Numbered from the stretch's first letter, positions 30,252 to 39,632 are shown. The stretch: 41,694 nucleotides of DNA from Deltaproteobacteria bacterium (GCA_030262715.1 JAJSZR010000004.1:1-41694); one strand, 5' to 3'. Made by a program: numbers and translations. Notes: generated by a model not told the origin, from the letters alone.

Positions 30252-33200
30252 TCAGACCAGATACACCTCTTCTTCTATCTGAGTGGCATGCTTACCCATG
30301 TATATTGAGCCGTTTCTGCCGTCAATACTCAGGAAGTCGCCGGAACGAATAGTGCGGTCGTGTAATCGCGCAAAACCCAGATTTTCGAAGACCTGCAGTT
30401 GCTTGCAGCCTACAACGCAGTTCTTGTCCAGGCGAAATGCAATAATGGCTGCATGAGATGTCTGTCCTCCTTTTGCTGTAAGCAGGCCGTCTGTTAAAGT
30501 AATTTCCTTGATATCGTCCGGGACTGTGTCTGACCGGATCAGGATCAAAGGGGTTTCGGGCTCCTTCTCGCGGAAGGACTTGATCTCAGATAAAGCAAAT
30601 ACGGCCTTTCCGGTCATGGCCCCTCCGCTCACCCCAATGCCTCTGCCCAGGTAGTTGGCCTCCAATTCTGCTGATGGTACAAAGACCTGAACGATGTATC
30701 GCCTCTTGGTGGTCATGTTCCGGCTCTGGAGTATGAAAAGCTGATTGCTTTCCGGGCCTTCAAAGGTAAATTCAATCTCCTGTGGGTCCCATCTTTTTTC
30801 ATAGATGAGCTTTCTGGTCATGGATAACAAGGTATTGTAAATCTCCGGAAAATTTGTTTCCAGAGTCATTTCGGAATCAAGCCCCATGGCCTTTTGCTGC
30901 TTTATTGAAATCGGATATGTGGAGACCAGGCCGCTCACAATGTCATCCCCCTGATTTCCGGTAGTAAAATCGCCCCACAGGCTGATATTGTCTATATGGT
31001 CAGTATGGATCGGCGTGAAGGCCACGCCGCTCCCTGAGGTCTCAGTAAGATTTCCATAGGCCATGGCCTGCAGTATCACAGCCGTGCCCCAGTAATCGGA
31101 CATCTCCATTATTTCCCTGTAGTTCTTTGCTTTTTCAGACTCCCACGACGTAAGAATCAGTCGTATAGCCACAAGGAGCTGCTCAAAAGGGTCCACCTCC
31201 AACTCCAGACCATGGTCCAGCGTGGCTTGATGATAAGCCATGGCCAATTCTTTCATCTGGTCTCCGGTAAATTCCCTTTTTTGCTTTACTCCATACCGGC
31301 GCTTGTGATTACTAATGAGCTCGGTGAACATCTCACGGTCCAGATCAAAGGACATGGCCCATGATTGGACAAACCTGCGGTAGTTATCCCAGGCAAACCA
31401 GGCATTACCGGTTTTTTCCGCCAGGCCTTCTATGATTTCAAGGTTACTGCCTACGTTTATGATTGTTGACATCATCCCAGGCATGGAAATGGCTGCTCCG
31501 CTCCTTACAGATAGGAGCAAGGGATTTGACGGGTCGCCAAACCTGCATCCGGTCTGGCGCTCTATCTCCCCAATGGCTTTCTGAAGCTGCGATCTGAATT
31601 CCATGTATACACTGGGCAGTTTCCTGATAATCGGGTAGCACCTGAAGACCTCGGTGGTGACTATTACTCCTGGCGGAACAGTCAGGCCCTTCTGTGCCAG
31701 GAGCACCAGGTTAAAGCCCTTGTTGCCGAGGTGTATGAGGTTTTTTGTCTGTTGTTTCGGACTGTGTATGGGACACAAGATCTGATTTGGATCATAGCTC
31801 AACATTAAGTCAAGGTCCTTGTAATCCAGCCTTTCTTTTTGTTCTCCAAGCACCTGGTATACCCGGGCGATAAAGTTATCCAGATACTGTAGACCAAAGG
31901 TGCCGGAGATGAGGTCTCTCAGGAACCACTCTGTTATCTGATGAGTCAGTTGGATCTCGTTTTCAGCCTCTTTTATAGCAGTTTTGTATTTTGGAAGAAG
32001 GTTGTGTTTGCCCAATTGGCGAACAATGAGAGAGATATTGTCCTGATGGGGGCTTATGTAATAGGCATGGATTATATCTTTAACACCCTCCGACAGCCCT
32101 CTCACTACGTCCAGATACTGTGAAAAGGCAAATCGCCGGACCTCGAGGGATTTTTCCAGCAAGGCGAGATGAGTGGCGAACTTACTGGAATACACTCCAT
32201 CCAACTGCACAGCTCTCCAGAAGAGCCGGAGATACCTCAGTATGCGCACAAAGATAGGCCTCGAGATGAAGGTTGAATCTATCTCAGCTATCAGTCGTTC
32301 GAAGTATAAATTTGCCAGGTTCTCCAGGCGGAAACTGAGGCTGAGGGCGTCAAACTTGCGCTCATGGTAACGGCCATACATTGAAGGAATATCCACTGTT
32401 ATATGCCGCTTGTGGTATATGTCTTCCCTGATTTCAAACTGCTCCTTGCTGAGTATAATGCCCTTAAGGACATCAAGCTGGTCCAGGATTACCTCAAGGC
32501 ACCGTTCTGGATCGTCATCCACATCCAGGACTTCAAGTACTTTGTCCAGTCCCTCAAAACCCTGATTTCTGGCTTCCTCCAGGTGATGACGGATTTCCTG
32601 GGTGCCGAGCTTGTATTTATAGGTTTCAAGCCTGTACATCCGTATGAGAAGTTCAACACGTCTTCTCTCTTGAGGGGGAATGTCAGGGATTTGACTCAAA
32701 ACTTGAGAGAGCCGGTCCTCTTCCAAATTCAGCAGGCTATCTACACTGCGGGTAAATCGTTTGATATCCAGCACATCTGCAAGATGCCGTACGAGCCTGT
32801 GGACATGATCCACGAATGGGCCATGGGCAGGAACCTGCTCCAGGATTTCAGGGGGCAAGAAAGGGGCCAATTCCTCCTTTTGCCTGCTGAACCAGAAGCA
32901 CAGAATGGCTTCAATAAAATCGACAATGCGGTTGTTGCTCTCAACATGGCTCTGTTTTCTCAGGAAGTGAATAAGGATATCCTTGCGGTGTGATATCTCA
33001 TCCAGTTCTGTTGACACGTCCCTCAGAAGACCCTCTGCTCCTATCTCATTGAAATAAACCGGCAGGACCTTGGCCAGTTGTTTGACCAGATTGTAATTTG
33101 GTTCTACGTTGCAGTTGAGTAATCGGCTGACGTCTTTCTGAAACAGGTCTGCATCCCGGATACATGTGCCTGCCAGCTTAAGGTTTATAATAAGGGCTGA

Positions 33201-34529
33201 CAACAGGGTGCCGCAGACACTGGTTTTTTGTTCTATAAATTTTAACCAGACGCGGATGTTCTGCAGGTGAGCAGGATTGCTTAAGATATGCCATTCGGCA
33301 TCTACGCCCTTAATGCCAGGGGGTTGGAAGCCAAACCGGACTACCTGATTGAGAAAAATCTCTATAAGCCTTGTGTCGTCCCTGCGGACGACCTCTGAAC
33401 CTAAGGCCTCGATGCACTGAAGTGCAGTCCTGGGGAAATTGCCTACTTGCTGCTTCAGGAGTGCAAAGCTTCTGGAAAGGATCTCTTGAAGCTGCTCCAG
33501 GTCTGCAGTGTGTATAAGATACAAAAGGCTGCGCTTGATCTGGCGAAGAATTTCCTCATGGATCGTGGACAGGCCTTCCATTTCAATAAGATGGAACGGA
33601 AACAAAAGATGTAATCCTGCTTCTTGATTGGGGGAAGATCGCTCTTTTGATGATACGGGCGGGATTTGACAAGACAGCCGGCCCAGTTCCTGGACAATCT
33701 TTTTGTACTGATTCACTATATCCAGGTAGCCCGGGCGCCTGGCCAGCTCCAAGACCTCTTTTTGCTTGAGAGGCGTTTTCTTTTCGATTTCCAGGTCTTC
33801 CAGAGAGGATCTGAGCTGCTTATGGGAGACCGGTTCGATGAGCCTTAGCGTCTTTTCCAGGTCTTCAGAATCCAGTTCCATGGAGAACTGTTCAATAGCG
33901 CTGTTTAGCCAGTTCTCAGGGTCTTCTTGTCCAAGCCAGTATTGAGAGGTAGCTTTCTGGACTTCAATAAGAAGTCTTCCCGCTGCATCCCACAACCCCG
34001 GAGAGATCTCTTGCCCATCCAGGCGGTTGGAAAGATTCTGTATCAGGCGTGATACAGGGTGATAGCTCCTGGCAACGGCCTTAATCACAGGCGTGTTGGA
34101 TTCTTTGAGCCTGTGGAAGGCATGTTCAATATCAGGCAGTATTGTCAGAAGCTTTTCAGTATCTATTTTTTGAATGATCTTTTCCAGAAAGGCCAGGAGT
34201 CCTCCTGCGGCCTCGGTCTTTTGATTTTCTTCAGGGGCCTGGGAGATGACATTAAAGAAGATGTCCAGGAGTACTCTGATGGCCTCAGGTCCCTGAGATG
34301 AACGGCTGTAAGTAGCAAAGTTTTTGAGGGCAAATGACTTCAGCTCTCCAATCACAACTTCCCAGTTGCGAAATGGATGGTGCAGTTCAAAGAGAAGGCT
34401 GTTGACAGCCTTAATTATTCCCTGATAATCCTTGACTGCTTCCCGGAGAACCTGGTAGCGGGAGTCAAACACTAATTCCCGAACGGCTGTGGCCTCAAGG
34501 TTTGCGCGAAGGGCTTCCGATATTATCAT
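30252..34529 (-). CDS. Large PEP/pyruvate-binding dikinase-like protein lacking the PEP barrel
   Basis: A 1425-residue protein. The first ~900 residues are alpha-helical, Leu/Glu-rich and match nothing I recognise. Residues ~930-1290 form a pyruvate phosphate dikinase-type ATP-grasp: GNKGFNLVLLAQKGLTVPPG, SVRSGAAISMPGMMSTIINVG, VILQAMAYGNLTETSGSGVAFT, EIEFTFEGPESNQLFILQSRN. A swivelling phosphohistidine domain follows, with GGQTSHAAII (His1359) near the C-terminus. The C-terminal TIM barrel that binds PEP/pyruvate in PPDK is absent: only 66 residues follow the His. It may pass beta-phosphate from ATP to an unknown acceptor, perhaps handled by the N-terminal region. It sits between gap and pgk on one strand. 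No ribosome site is evident before ATG 34529. Confidence 0.85.
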   Translation of the reverse strand: MIISEALRANLEATAVRELVFDSRYQVLREAVKDYQGIIKAVNSLLFELHHPFRNWEVVIGELKSFALKNFATYSRSSQGPEAIRVLLDIFFNVISQAPEENQKTEAAGGLLAFLEKIIQKIDTEKLLTILPDIEHAFHRLKESNTPVIKAVARSYHPVSRLIQNLSNRLDGQEISPGLWDAAGRLLIEVQKATSQYWLGQEDPENWLNSAIEQFSMELDSEDLEKTLRLIEPVSHKQLRSSLEDLEIEKKTPLKQKEVLELARRPGYLDIVNQYKKIVQELGRLSCQIPPVSSKERSSPNQEAGLHLLFPFHLIEMEGLSTIHEEILRQIKRSLLYLIHTADLEQLQEILSRSFALLKQQVGNFPRTALQCIEALGSEVVRRDDTRLIEIFLNQVVRFGFQPPGIKGVDAEWHILSNPAHLQNIRVWLKFIEQKTSVCGTLLSALIINLKLAGTCIRDADLFQKDVSRLLNCNVEPNYNLVKQLAKVLPVYFNEIGAEGLLRDVSTELDEISHRKDILIHFLRKQSHVESNNRIVDFIEAILCFWFSRQKEELAPFLPPEILEQVPAHGPFVDHVHRLVRHLADVLDIKRFTRSVDSLLNLEEDRLSQVLSQIPDIPPQERRRVELLIRMYRLETYKYKLGTQEIRHHLEEARNQGFEGLDKVLEVLDVDDDPERCLEVILDQLDVLKGIILSKEQFEIREDIYHKRHITVDIPSMYGRYHERKFDALSLSFRLENLANLYFERLIAEIDSTFISRPIFVRILRYLRLFWRAVQLDGVYSSKFATHLALLEKSLEVRRFAFSQYLDVVRGLSEGVKDIIHAYYISPHQDNISLIVRQLGKHNLLPKYKTAIKEAENEIQLTHQITEWFLRDLISGTFGLQYLDNFIARVYQVLGEQKERLDYKDLDLMLSYDPNQILCPIHSPKQQTKNLIHLGNKGFNLVLLAQKGLTVPPGVIVTTEVFRCYPIIRKLPSVYMEFRSQLQKAIGEIERQTGCRFGDPSNPLLLSVRSGAAISMPGMMSTIINVGSNLEIIEGLAEKTGNAWFAWDNYRRFVQSWAMSFDLDREMFTELISNHKRRYGVKQKREFTGDQMKELAMAYHQATLDHGLELEVDPFEQLLVAIRLILTSWESEKAKNYREIMEMSDYWGTAVILQAMAYGNLTETSGSGVAFTPIHTDHIDNISLWGDFTTGNQGDDIVSGLVSTYPISIKQQKAMGLDSEMTLETNFPEIYNTLLSMTRKLIYEKRWDPQEIEFTFEGPESNQLFILQSRNMTTKRRYIVQVFVPSAELEANYLGRGIGVSGGAMTGKAVFALSEIKSFREKEPETPLILIRSDTVPDDIKEITLTDGLLTAKGGQTSHAAIIAFRLDKNCVVGCKQLQVFENLGFARLHDRTIRSGDFLSIDGRNGSIYMGKHATQIEEEVYLV

Positions 34530-34547
34530 GTTTGTAATTATCTATAA

Positions 34548-35555
34548 TTAAAGGACTTTATGAGCATTCATGTGAAGGATCAGATCTAATACCCTGTTGG
34601 AGTATCCCCATTCATTATCATACCATGACATGACTTTAATTGAATTATCCTGAATAACTTTGGTGCACGCGCCATCCACAATAGAGGACCTTGGGTCTCC
34701 CATGAAGTCTGTGGAGACCAGAGGTTCGTCTGTGTATCCAAGGAAACGGTTAGTAGCCGCCTTAATAGCCTCGTTTATTTCGGGTACTGTGGCACGTTTT
34801 TCCACCTGGGCCACAAGATCCACTATAGAGACGTCAGGGGTGGGCACACGGACCGCCAGGCCGTCAAATTTGCCTGCGAGTTCCGGAATGACTTTGCTTA
34901 CTGCTGCTGCGGCACCGGTCTTGGTGGGGATCATATTGACAGCGGCGGCCCTGGCCCGTCTGAGGTCGCTGTGGGGAAAATCAAGCAATCTCTGATCGTT
35001 TGTATAGGCGTGTACAGTAGTAATCAGCCCGGAAACTATACCAAATCTGTCCAATATTACTTTGGCCATAGGGGCGAGACAGTTGGTAGTGCAGGAGGCG
35101 TTAGATACAATGTGGTGACTGGCTGGATCGTAGTCGTCTTCATTGACCCCCATCACAATCGTGACGTCCTCATGCTTTGCAGGGGCTGTGATTACGACCT
35201 TTTGTGCTCCAGCCTCCAGATGTCCGCGTGCAAGATTTGCATCACTAAACCTTCCGGTAGCTTCGATTACGTATTCCACACTCATTTCCTGCCATGGCAA
35301 CTGGGAGGGCTCCTTGATGGCTGTTATCCGTATATCTTTGCCGTCCACAGTTATTCCCTGATCTGTGCCATGCACATCGAGGGGAAAGGTCCTCATTACA
35401 GAATCATATTTTAATAAGTGAGCCAAGGTCTGGGTGTCTGTCAGGTCATTTATGGCTTCGATTTCAATAGATTCAAATTCCTTATATTGTTTAGAAGCCC
35501 TGAAAATGCTCCTCCCAATGCGTCCGAAACCGTTGATGCCGACCTTAATAGTCAT
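34548..35555 (-). CDS. gap: Glyceraldehyde-3-phosphate dehydrogenase, type I
   Basis: A 335-residue enzyme oxidising glyceraldehyde 3-phosphate with NAD(P)+ and phosphate. The Rossmann motif is INGFGRIGR (residues 6-14), the catalytic Cys is in SNASCTTNCLAP, the His is in TVHAYTNDQRLLD, and the C-terminal signature is SWYDNEWGYSNRV. The S-loop reads RARAAAVNMIPTKTGAAAA. Length is normal. AGGAGG lies ~9 nt before the ATG. It is the first gene of the glycolytic cluster on this strand, 18 nt before the dikinase-like gene, behind an intergenic inverted repeat. Confidence 0.97.
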   Translation of the reverse strand: MTIKVGINGFGRIGRSIFRASKQYKEFESIEIEAINDLTDTQTLAHLLKYDSVMRTFPLDVHGTDQGITVDGKDIRITAIKEPSQLPWQEMSVEYVIEATGRFSDANLARGHLEAGAQKVVITAPAKHEDVTIVMGVNEDDYDPASHHIVSNASCTTNCLAPMAKVILDRFGIVSGLITTVHAYTNDQRLLDFPHSDLRRARAAAVNMIPTKTGAAAAVSKVIPELAGKFDGLAVRVPTPDVSIVDLVAQVEKRATVPEINEAIKAATNRFLGYTDEPLVSTDFMGDPRSSIVDGACTKVIQDNSIKVMSWYDNEWGYSNRVLDLILHMNAHKVL

Positions 35556-35644
35556 GTCTGAACCTCCTAGTAGCTAATATTCAAGCATTAAGTGTATTGG
35601 TTAGGCCTTGAGCATTGTTCAGGCCAATACGATGTTAAACCGCA

Positions 35645-35726
35645 GAATATCGAACAAGGAATTTCGAATCATGAAGGGTTTTTAAAGCCATTTCCTTCGA
35701 CATTTATAATTCCTTGTTCGATATTC
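35645..35726. repeat. 19-bp perfect inverted repeat, possible terminator or dispersed element
   Basis: GAATATCGAACAAGGAATT (35645-35663) is the exact complement of AATTCCTTGTTCGATATTC (35708-35726). The 44-nt loop contains a second partial match (TTTCGAA). TTCGATATTCGATATTC at 35717-35733 is itself a short tandem. It lies between the EIIA stop (35777) and the gap start (35555), so it could end the upstream transcript. The word structure is that of a dispersed intergenic palindrome. Confidence 0.75.
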
Positions 35727-35776
35727 GATATTCAAACGTCAGTTCGAATGGCCCGAACGATGATCAAGACCATCAG

Positions 35777-36178
35777 TTACTTTTTCAGGATTGCCGTGGC
35801 CTGATTGATACTTTTCCTGCTATAATCTACTACTTCGTCAGCCAATTCATGCAGGGATTGATCTTTATTCCGGCACTGGCACAATTTGATTAACATGGGA
35901 AGATTTACCCCTGTTATAACTTCAACCTTGTTGTCCTCCAGGAAGGCAAGGGTCATGTTGGCTGGAGTCCCACCGAACATATCTGTTAGTATCAGCACAC
36001 CGTCACCTGTATCTACTTCCTTAATGGCCTTGCGGATATCTGACTGTAATTTATCTATATGCTTAGACGGATCTATAGAAAGGGTGATCATTTGTTCGGC
36101 CTTACCTACAATGAAAACCGTTGTCAGTAACAGCTCATCAGCAAGATGACCGTGGGATGTCACAACCACACCTACCAT
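35777..36178 (-). CDS. PTS EIIA domain protein, mannose/fructose family
   Basis: About 133 residues forming a single EIIA-Man fold. GVVVTSHGHLADEL carries the phospho-accepting His, and the GVLILTDMFGGTPANM block and VEVITGVNLPMLIKL strand are characteristic. No EIIB, EIIC or EIID genes are nearby, and the neighbours are ptsN and rapZ, so a regulatory PTS role is likely rather than sugar uptake. ATG 36178 is chosen: GGAGG lies 9 nt upstream, inside the end of rapZ. The longer frame to 36229 has no support. Confidence 0.9.
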   Translation of the reverse strand: MVGVVVTSHGHLADELLLTTVFIVGKAEQMITLSIDPSKHIDKLQSDIRKAIKEVDTGDGVLILTDMFGGTPANMTLAFLEDNKVEVITGVNLPMLIKLCQCRNKDQSLHELADEVVDYSRKSINQATAILKK

Positions 36179-36182
36179 GTAT

Positions 36183-37118
36183 TTATTCCTCCAGTTCCAG
36201 GTCTCTGTGTGTGACGATAACCTCCTCATCAGACCTTGTAAATAGCTCCTTTAAATGTTCCGCAATGACAACACTCCTGTGTCGACCCCCTGTGCATCCC
36301 ACGGCAATCACCAGATAAGACTTGCCCTCTTTCCTGTATTTTGGGACAAGGAATTTCAGAAGGCCTTCGGCATGTCTAAGAAACTCTATAGTGTCTTTCT
36401 TCTCCAAGACATAAGTTCGTACTTCAAGGTCGCAACCGCTTAAGGGGCGCAGTTCCGGCTCGAAGTATGGGTTTGGCAAAAATCTGACATCCAGGACCAG
36501 GTTGGCATCGGCAGGAACACCGTACTTAAAGCCAAAAGACAGTATGTGTATCACAAGTTGATCCAGGCGCTTTCTCGGAGAGTAAAGATTGACAATGTTC
36601 TGCCTTAGCTGATGAACATTGAAGTCTGAGGTATCAAGTAACTTGTCAGCACATTCCCTCAGTCCCATCATATGTTCCCTCTCAACATGTATTCCTTCAA
36701 GGACATTGCCCCTGGGCTTCAAGGGGTGTTGGCGGCGGGTTTGGCTGAATCTCCGTATTAATACCTCATCCTTTGCATCAAGAAACAGGATTTCGAGATA
36801 AAATCCTTCTTCTTTAATCTGTGTAAAGATAGACTGGTATTGATCGAGGAAACTCTCTTCTCGCACATCCATCACAAGGGCTACACGGGTGGGTATTGTG
36901 GAGGCATTTTCCGTAAGAGAGAGGAATTCGGGCAGGAGAGCTATTGGAAGATTGTCCACACAGTAATAGCCCATGTCTTCAAAGGCTTTGAGTACAGTAC
37001 TCTTACCGGATCCGGACATGCCAGTTATGACTATCGTTTGAACCAGTTTGACCGGATTATCAGATGCTGAAATTACCACTGGCTTATCTAAAGTGGTTTG
37101 GGATTTAGATCTTACCAT
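36183..37118 (-). CDS. rapZ: RNase adapter / nucleotide-binding protein RapZ
   Basis: A 311-residue RapZ/YvcJ-family P-loop protein. Walker A GMSGSGKS is at ~33-40, preceded by ~25 extra N-terminal residues. GYYCVDNLP, VMDVRE, FLDAKDEVLIRRFSQTRRQHPL and the C-terminal GCTGGRHRSV (a phosphatase-like loop) are all present. In enterobacteria RapZ binds GlmZ/GlmY small RNAs with RNase E to control glucosamine synthesis; outside them its role is less clear. It overlaps ptsN by 14 nt and is followed after 4 nt by the EIIA gene, a conserved rpoN-linked order. Confidence 0.94.
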   Translation of the reverse strand: MVRSKSQTTLDKPVVISASDNPVKLVQTIVITGMSGSGKSTVLKAFEDMGYYCVDNLPIALLPEFLSLTENASTIPTRVALVMDVREESFLDQYQSIFTQIKEEGFYLEILFLDAKDEVLIRRFSQTRRQHPLKPRGNVLEGIHVEREHMMGLRECADKLLDTSDFNVHQLRQNIVNLYSPRKRLDQLVIHILSFGFKYGVPADANLVLDVRFLPNPYFEPELRPLSGCDLEVRTYVLEKKDTIEFLRHAEGLLKFLVPKYRKEGKSYLVIAVGCTGGRHRSVVIAEHLKELFTRSDEEVIVTHRDLELEE

Positions 37119-37572
37119 CCATTTCTTCTATTACTTTTTGAATGGAACGTGCATCCGGCGCTTCCATAATTCGCTGGAGCACTTCCTGGGACTTTAACAG
37201 TCTCGAAACCCGGGCTAATATTTTGAGATATGGGGTTGCAGAGTCGTCAGGCGCAAGCAAGAGGAACATAATGTGAACCGGAAGGTTATCCATTGCGTCA
37301 AATGGGATACCATCCGGGCTCCGACCGACTACTATGAGCATGTGGCCCAACTCGTGGAGTTTCCCATGTGGAATTGCCACTCCACTCCCAATACCCGTAC
37401 TGCCCAGTTGTTCACGCTCCTTGAGGACAGATAATACGGTATCCTGGTCCAAGGCTGGCTCTACTTCTGCTACCCTTTTAGCCAGGCTGGCCAGTGCCTC
37501 TTCTTTGGATTTGGTATTAAGATTGAAGATGATACATCTGTTGCAAAGAAAATCGAGTATCTTCACAGTCAT
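37105..37572 (-). CDS. ptsN: Nitrogen-type PTS EIIA (PtsN)
   Basis: A 155-residue EIIA-Ntr/fructose-type domain. The phospho-accepting His is in GSGVAIPHGK (~residue 69); the flanking TGIGSG, PVHIMFLLLAPDD and HLKIL-like YLKILARVSRLL segments match the family. In proteobacteria it is phosphorylated by PTS-Ntr and modulates potassium, nitrogen and stress functions through protein contacts. The A of its ATG is the last base of the hpf stop (TAATG), and it overlaps rapZ downstream. Confidence 0.94.
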   Translation of the reverse strand: MTVKILDFLCNRCIIFNLNTKSKEEALASLAKRVAEVEPALDQDTVLSVLKEREQLGSTGIGSGVAIPHGKLHELGHMLIVVGRSPDGIPFDAMDNLPVHIMFLLLAPDDSATPYLKILARVSRLLKSQEVLQRIMEAPDARSIQKVIEEMDGKI

Positions 37573-38102
37573 TACGGTTCGACTAATCCCAAAGTCCCAT
37601 CCATACGCCAGTAAAGGACGTTTATTGCGTTGGTCTCGGCATTGGCGAACATCATGAAGTTTTGATTAAGTGACTGGAACTGAGCCGCTGCTTCCTCAAC
37701 AGCCATAGGTTTGGCATCCATTTTTTTTGTGCTGATTATACCCAAGCCCTCTCTTCCTATTTCTGGAGATGGTGAGATATCTGAAAGGACCTCCTCGGAC
37801 ATCGAGCCAGATCCTCTCTTGCTGCGAATTTTTTCTTTATATCGCTTTAACTGCTTATAGATTTTATCAGATACCAGGTCTATAGCCGCCCGCATTTCAT
37901 TCTGCTCTTCCCTGGCTGCTGCCCTTACGCCATCTCCTGAAATCACAACATCCGCTGTCTGCCTGAATTTCTCTACTGACAAAACGACATTTACATCCAT
38001 GGGACCATCGGCATATTTCTTGAGTTTTTGGAGTCTATTTTCAGCGTATTCGCGCAGTGCATCCGAAGGGTCTAGACGCCTAAATGTCACATTGATTTGC
38101 AT
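37572..38102 (-). CDS. hpf: Ribosome hibernation promoting factor, long form
   Basis: A 176-residue HPF. The N-terminal S30AE/YfiA domain (1-~100) starts with INVTFRRLDPSDALREYAENRLQKLKKYADGPMDVNVVLSVEKFRQTADVVISGDG. After a linker, a C-terminal ~55-residue dimerisation domain ends in FMMFANAETNAINVLYWRMDGTLGLVEP. The long form dimerises 70S ribosomes into inactive 100S particles in stationary phase. GGAGG lies 7 nt before the ATG. It sits 24 nt downstream of rpoN, the usual position. Confidence 0.95.
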   Translation of the reverse strand: MQINVTFRRLDPSDALREYAENRLQKLKKYADGPMDVNVVLSVEKFRQTADVVISGDGVRAAAREEQNEMRAAIDLVSDKIYKQLKRYKEKIRSKRGSGSMSEEVLSDISPSPEIGREGLGIISTKKMDAKPMAVEEAAAQFQSLNQNFMMFANAETNAINVLYWRMDGTLGLVEP

Positions 38103-38126
38103 AGAATACCTCCAAACGGGGATTTA

Positions 38127-39632
38127 TTAATCGCTAATTTTTTTTAAATTATAATTAATTGCAGGTCGCTTGCGGCGACTTGAGGGCAAAATACCCATCA
38201 GGTCTCTGTATTTTGCCACAGTTCGTCTTGCAATACGTATATGGTCCTTGGCCAATATTTCCACAATCTGCTTGTCACTGTATGGTCGAGTTAGGTTCTC
38301 TACCTGGATCATCTGACGAATCTGTTCTTTTACACTATAGGATGCCACATCAGGGCCGTCGTCCCGGCCCAGACTCGCACTAAAAAAGAACTTGAGCTCA
38401 AAAATACCCTGTGGTGTGTGGACATATTTATTTGTGGTTACTCTGCTTATGGTGGATTCGTGCATCTCGATGTCATCTGCCACGTCTCTGAGTATTAGGG
38501 GTTTGAGATAGGCTATTCCTTTATCCAGAAATTCCCTCTGGAACTCTACAATACTCTTTGTGACTCTGTAGATAGTCTTTTGTCGTTGTTGGATGCTGCG
38601 AATCAACCACAGGGCAGACTTGAGTTTGCCCTGAATGAAGTCCTTGGCAGAGGGAGTAGCAACTCCGTTTTTAATGGTATCGCGATAAAAAGTGCTTATT
38701 TTTAGTCTCGGCATGTCTTCGTCATTCAAGGCAACTATGTATTCATCATCTACTTTATAAACATGAATGTCGGGAACGATATATTGAATCTCCTCACTGC
38801 TGAAAGGTCGCCCGGGACAAGGTTCCAGGTTGGTTATTATCTCAATTGCCTGGGCTATTTCCTCCAATGACTGCCCGGTAGCCTTAGCCATAGCTTGATA
38901 ATTGTGTCGTTCAATATGGTTAAGGTGCTCACTTACCAGTTCCAAGACCAGTGGGTCATTGATACCCAGATGATCCATCTGAACCAATAGGCATTCTTTA
39001 AGATCCCGGGCTGCTACACCAACAGGGTCGAAGAGCTGGACCTTTTTTAGCACATCCTCTACTTTTTCTGGATCACATTCCACTTCTTCAGCTATCTCTT
39101 CAATTGTAGTCTTGAGATAGCCATTTCGGTCAAGATTTCCAATAATGAGACAAGCACTCCGACGCTCCATGCCATTGAAGTGTGCCATCTGGAGTTGCCA
39201 CATCAGATGTTCTCTCAGATCGGTGGTGCGAGTGAAGAGGTTTTCATAGTTTGGTGCTTCCTTTTTTTCAAAGGAATATGCAGGAAGTGAGGACCTGTTG
39301 TCTTCGTCCCAGAAATCTTTCCAGTTTATGTCTTGAATTGCATTGTCTTCCCAGGGAATTTTTTCAAGTTCAGAGGAAGCCAGAGTCGGAAGTTGGGTCT
39401 CGTACGAGGCAGGTTCTTCTTCCTGGAGAGAGTTGCTGCGATCAGTATCATTTGAGGAGGGGATGTCTTCCGATTCAGATTCCTCCAGGACTGGATTGAT
39501 TTCTAATTCCTGGTCAATCGTTTCGATTAGTTCAACCCGGGAAAGTTGAAGCAGTTTTATGGCCTGCTGCAACTGGGGAGTCATTACCAGTTGCTGTGTC
39601 AGCTTAAGTTGTTGGCGAAGTTCTAAGGCCAT
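38127..39632 (-). CDS. rpoN: RNA polymerase sigma-54 factor RpoN
   Basis: A 501-residue sigma-54. Region I is Gln/Leu-rich (LRQQLKLTQQLVMTPQLQQAIKLLQLS, 5-31) and contacts enhancer-binding proteins. An acidic region II (~48-110) follows, then the core-binding domain. The C-terminal DNA-binding part has a helix-turn-helix (MHESTISRVTTNKYV) and the RpoN box RRTVAKYRDLMGI, one conservative change from the consensus. It recognises -24/-12 promoters such as those at 3226-3241 and 7108-7123. It lies between lptB and hpf, the standard order. Confidence 0.97.
   Translation of the reverse strand: MALELRQQLKLTQQLVMTPQLQQAIKLLQLSRVELIETIDQELEINPVLEESESEDIPSSNDTDRSNSLQEEEPASYETQLPTLASSELEKIPWEDNAIQDINWKDFWDEDNRSSLPAYSFEKKEAPNYENLFTRTTDLREHLMWQLQMAHFNGMERRSACLIIGNLDRNGYLKTTIEEIAEEVECDPEKVEDVLKKVQLFDPVGVAARDLKECLLVQMDHLGINDPLVLELVSEHLNHIERHNYQAMAKATGQSLEEIAQAIEIITNLEPCPGRPFSSEEIQYIVPDIHVYKVDDEYIVALNDEDMPRLKISTFYRDTIKNGVATPSAKDFIQGKLKSALWLIRSIQQRQKTIYRVTKSIVEFQREFLDKGIAYLKPLILRDVADDIEMHESTISRVTTNKYVHTPQGIFELKFFFSASLGRDDGPDVASYSVKEQIRQMIQVENLTRPYSDKQIVEILAKDHIRIARRTVAKYRDLMGILPSSRRKRPAINYNLKKISD

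Noticed and set aside
35611-35627. Minus-strand TTGGC-N8-TGCT as a possible sigma-54 promoter for gap
   Set aside because: Only the GG/GC spacing fits. The TGGCAC core has two mismatches and the -12 box one, and gap is not a typical sigma-54 gene.
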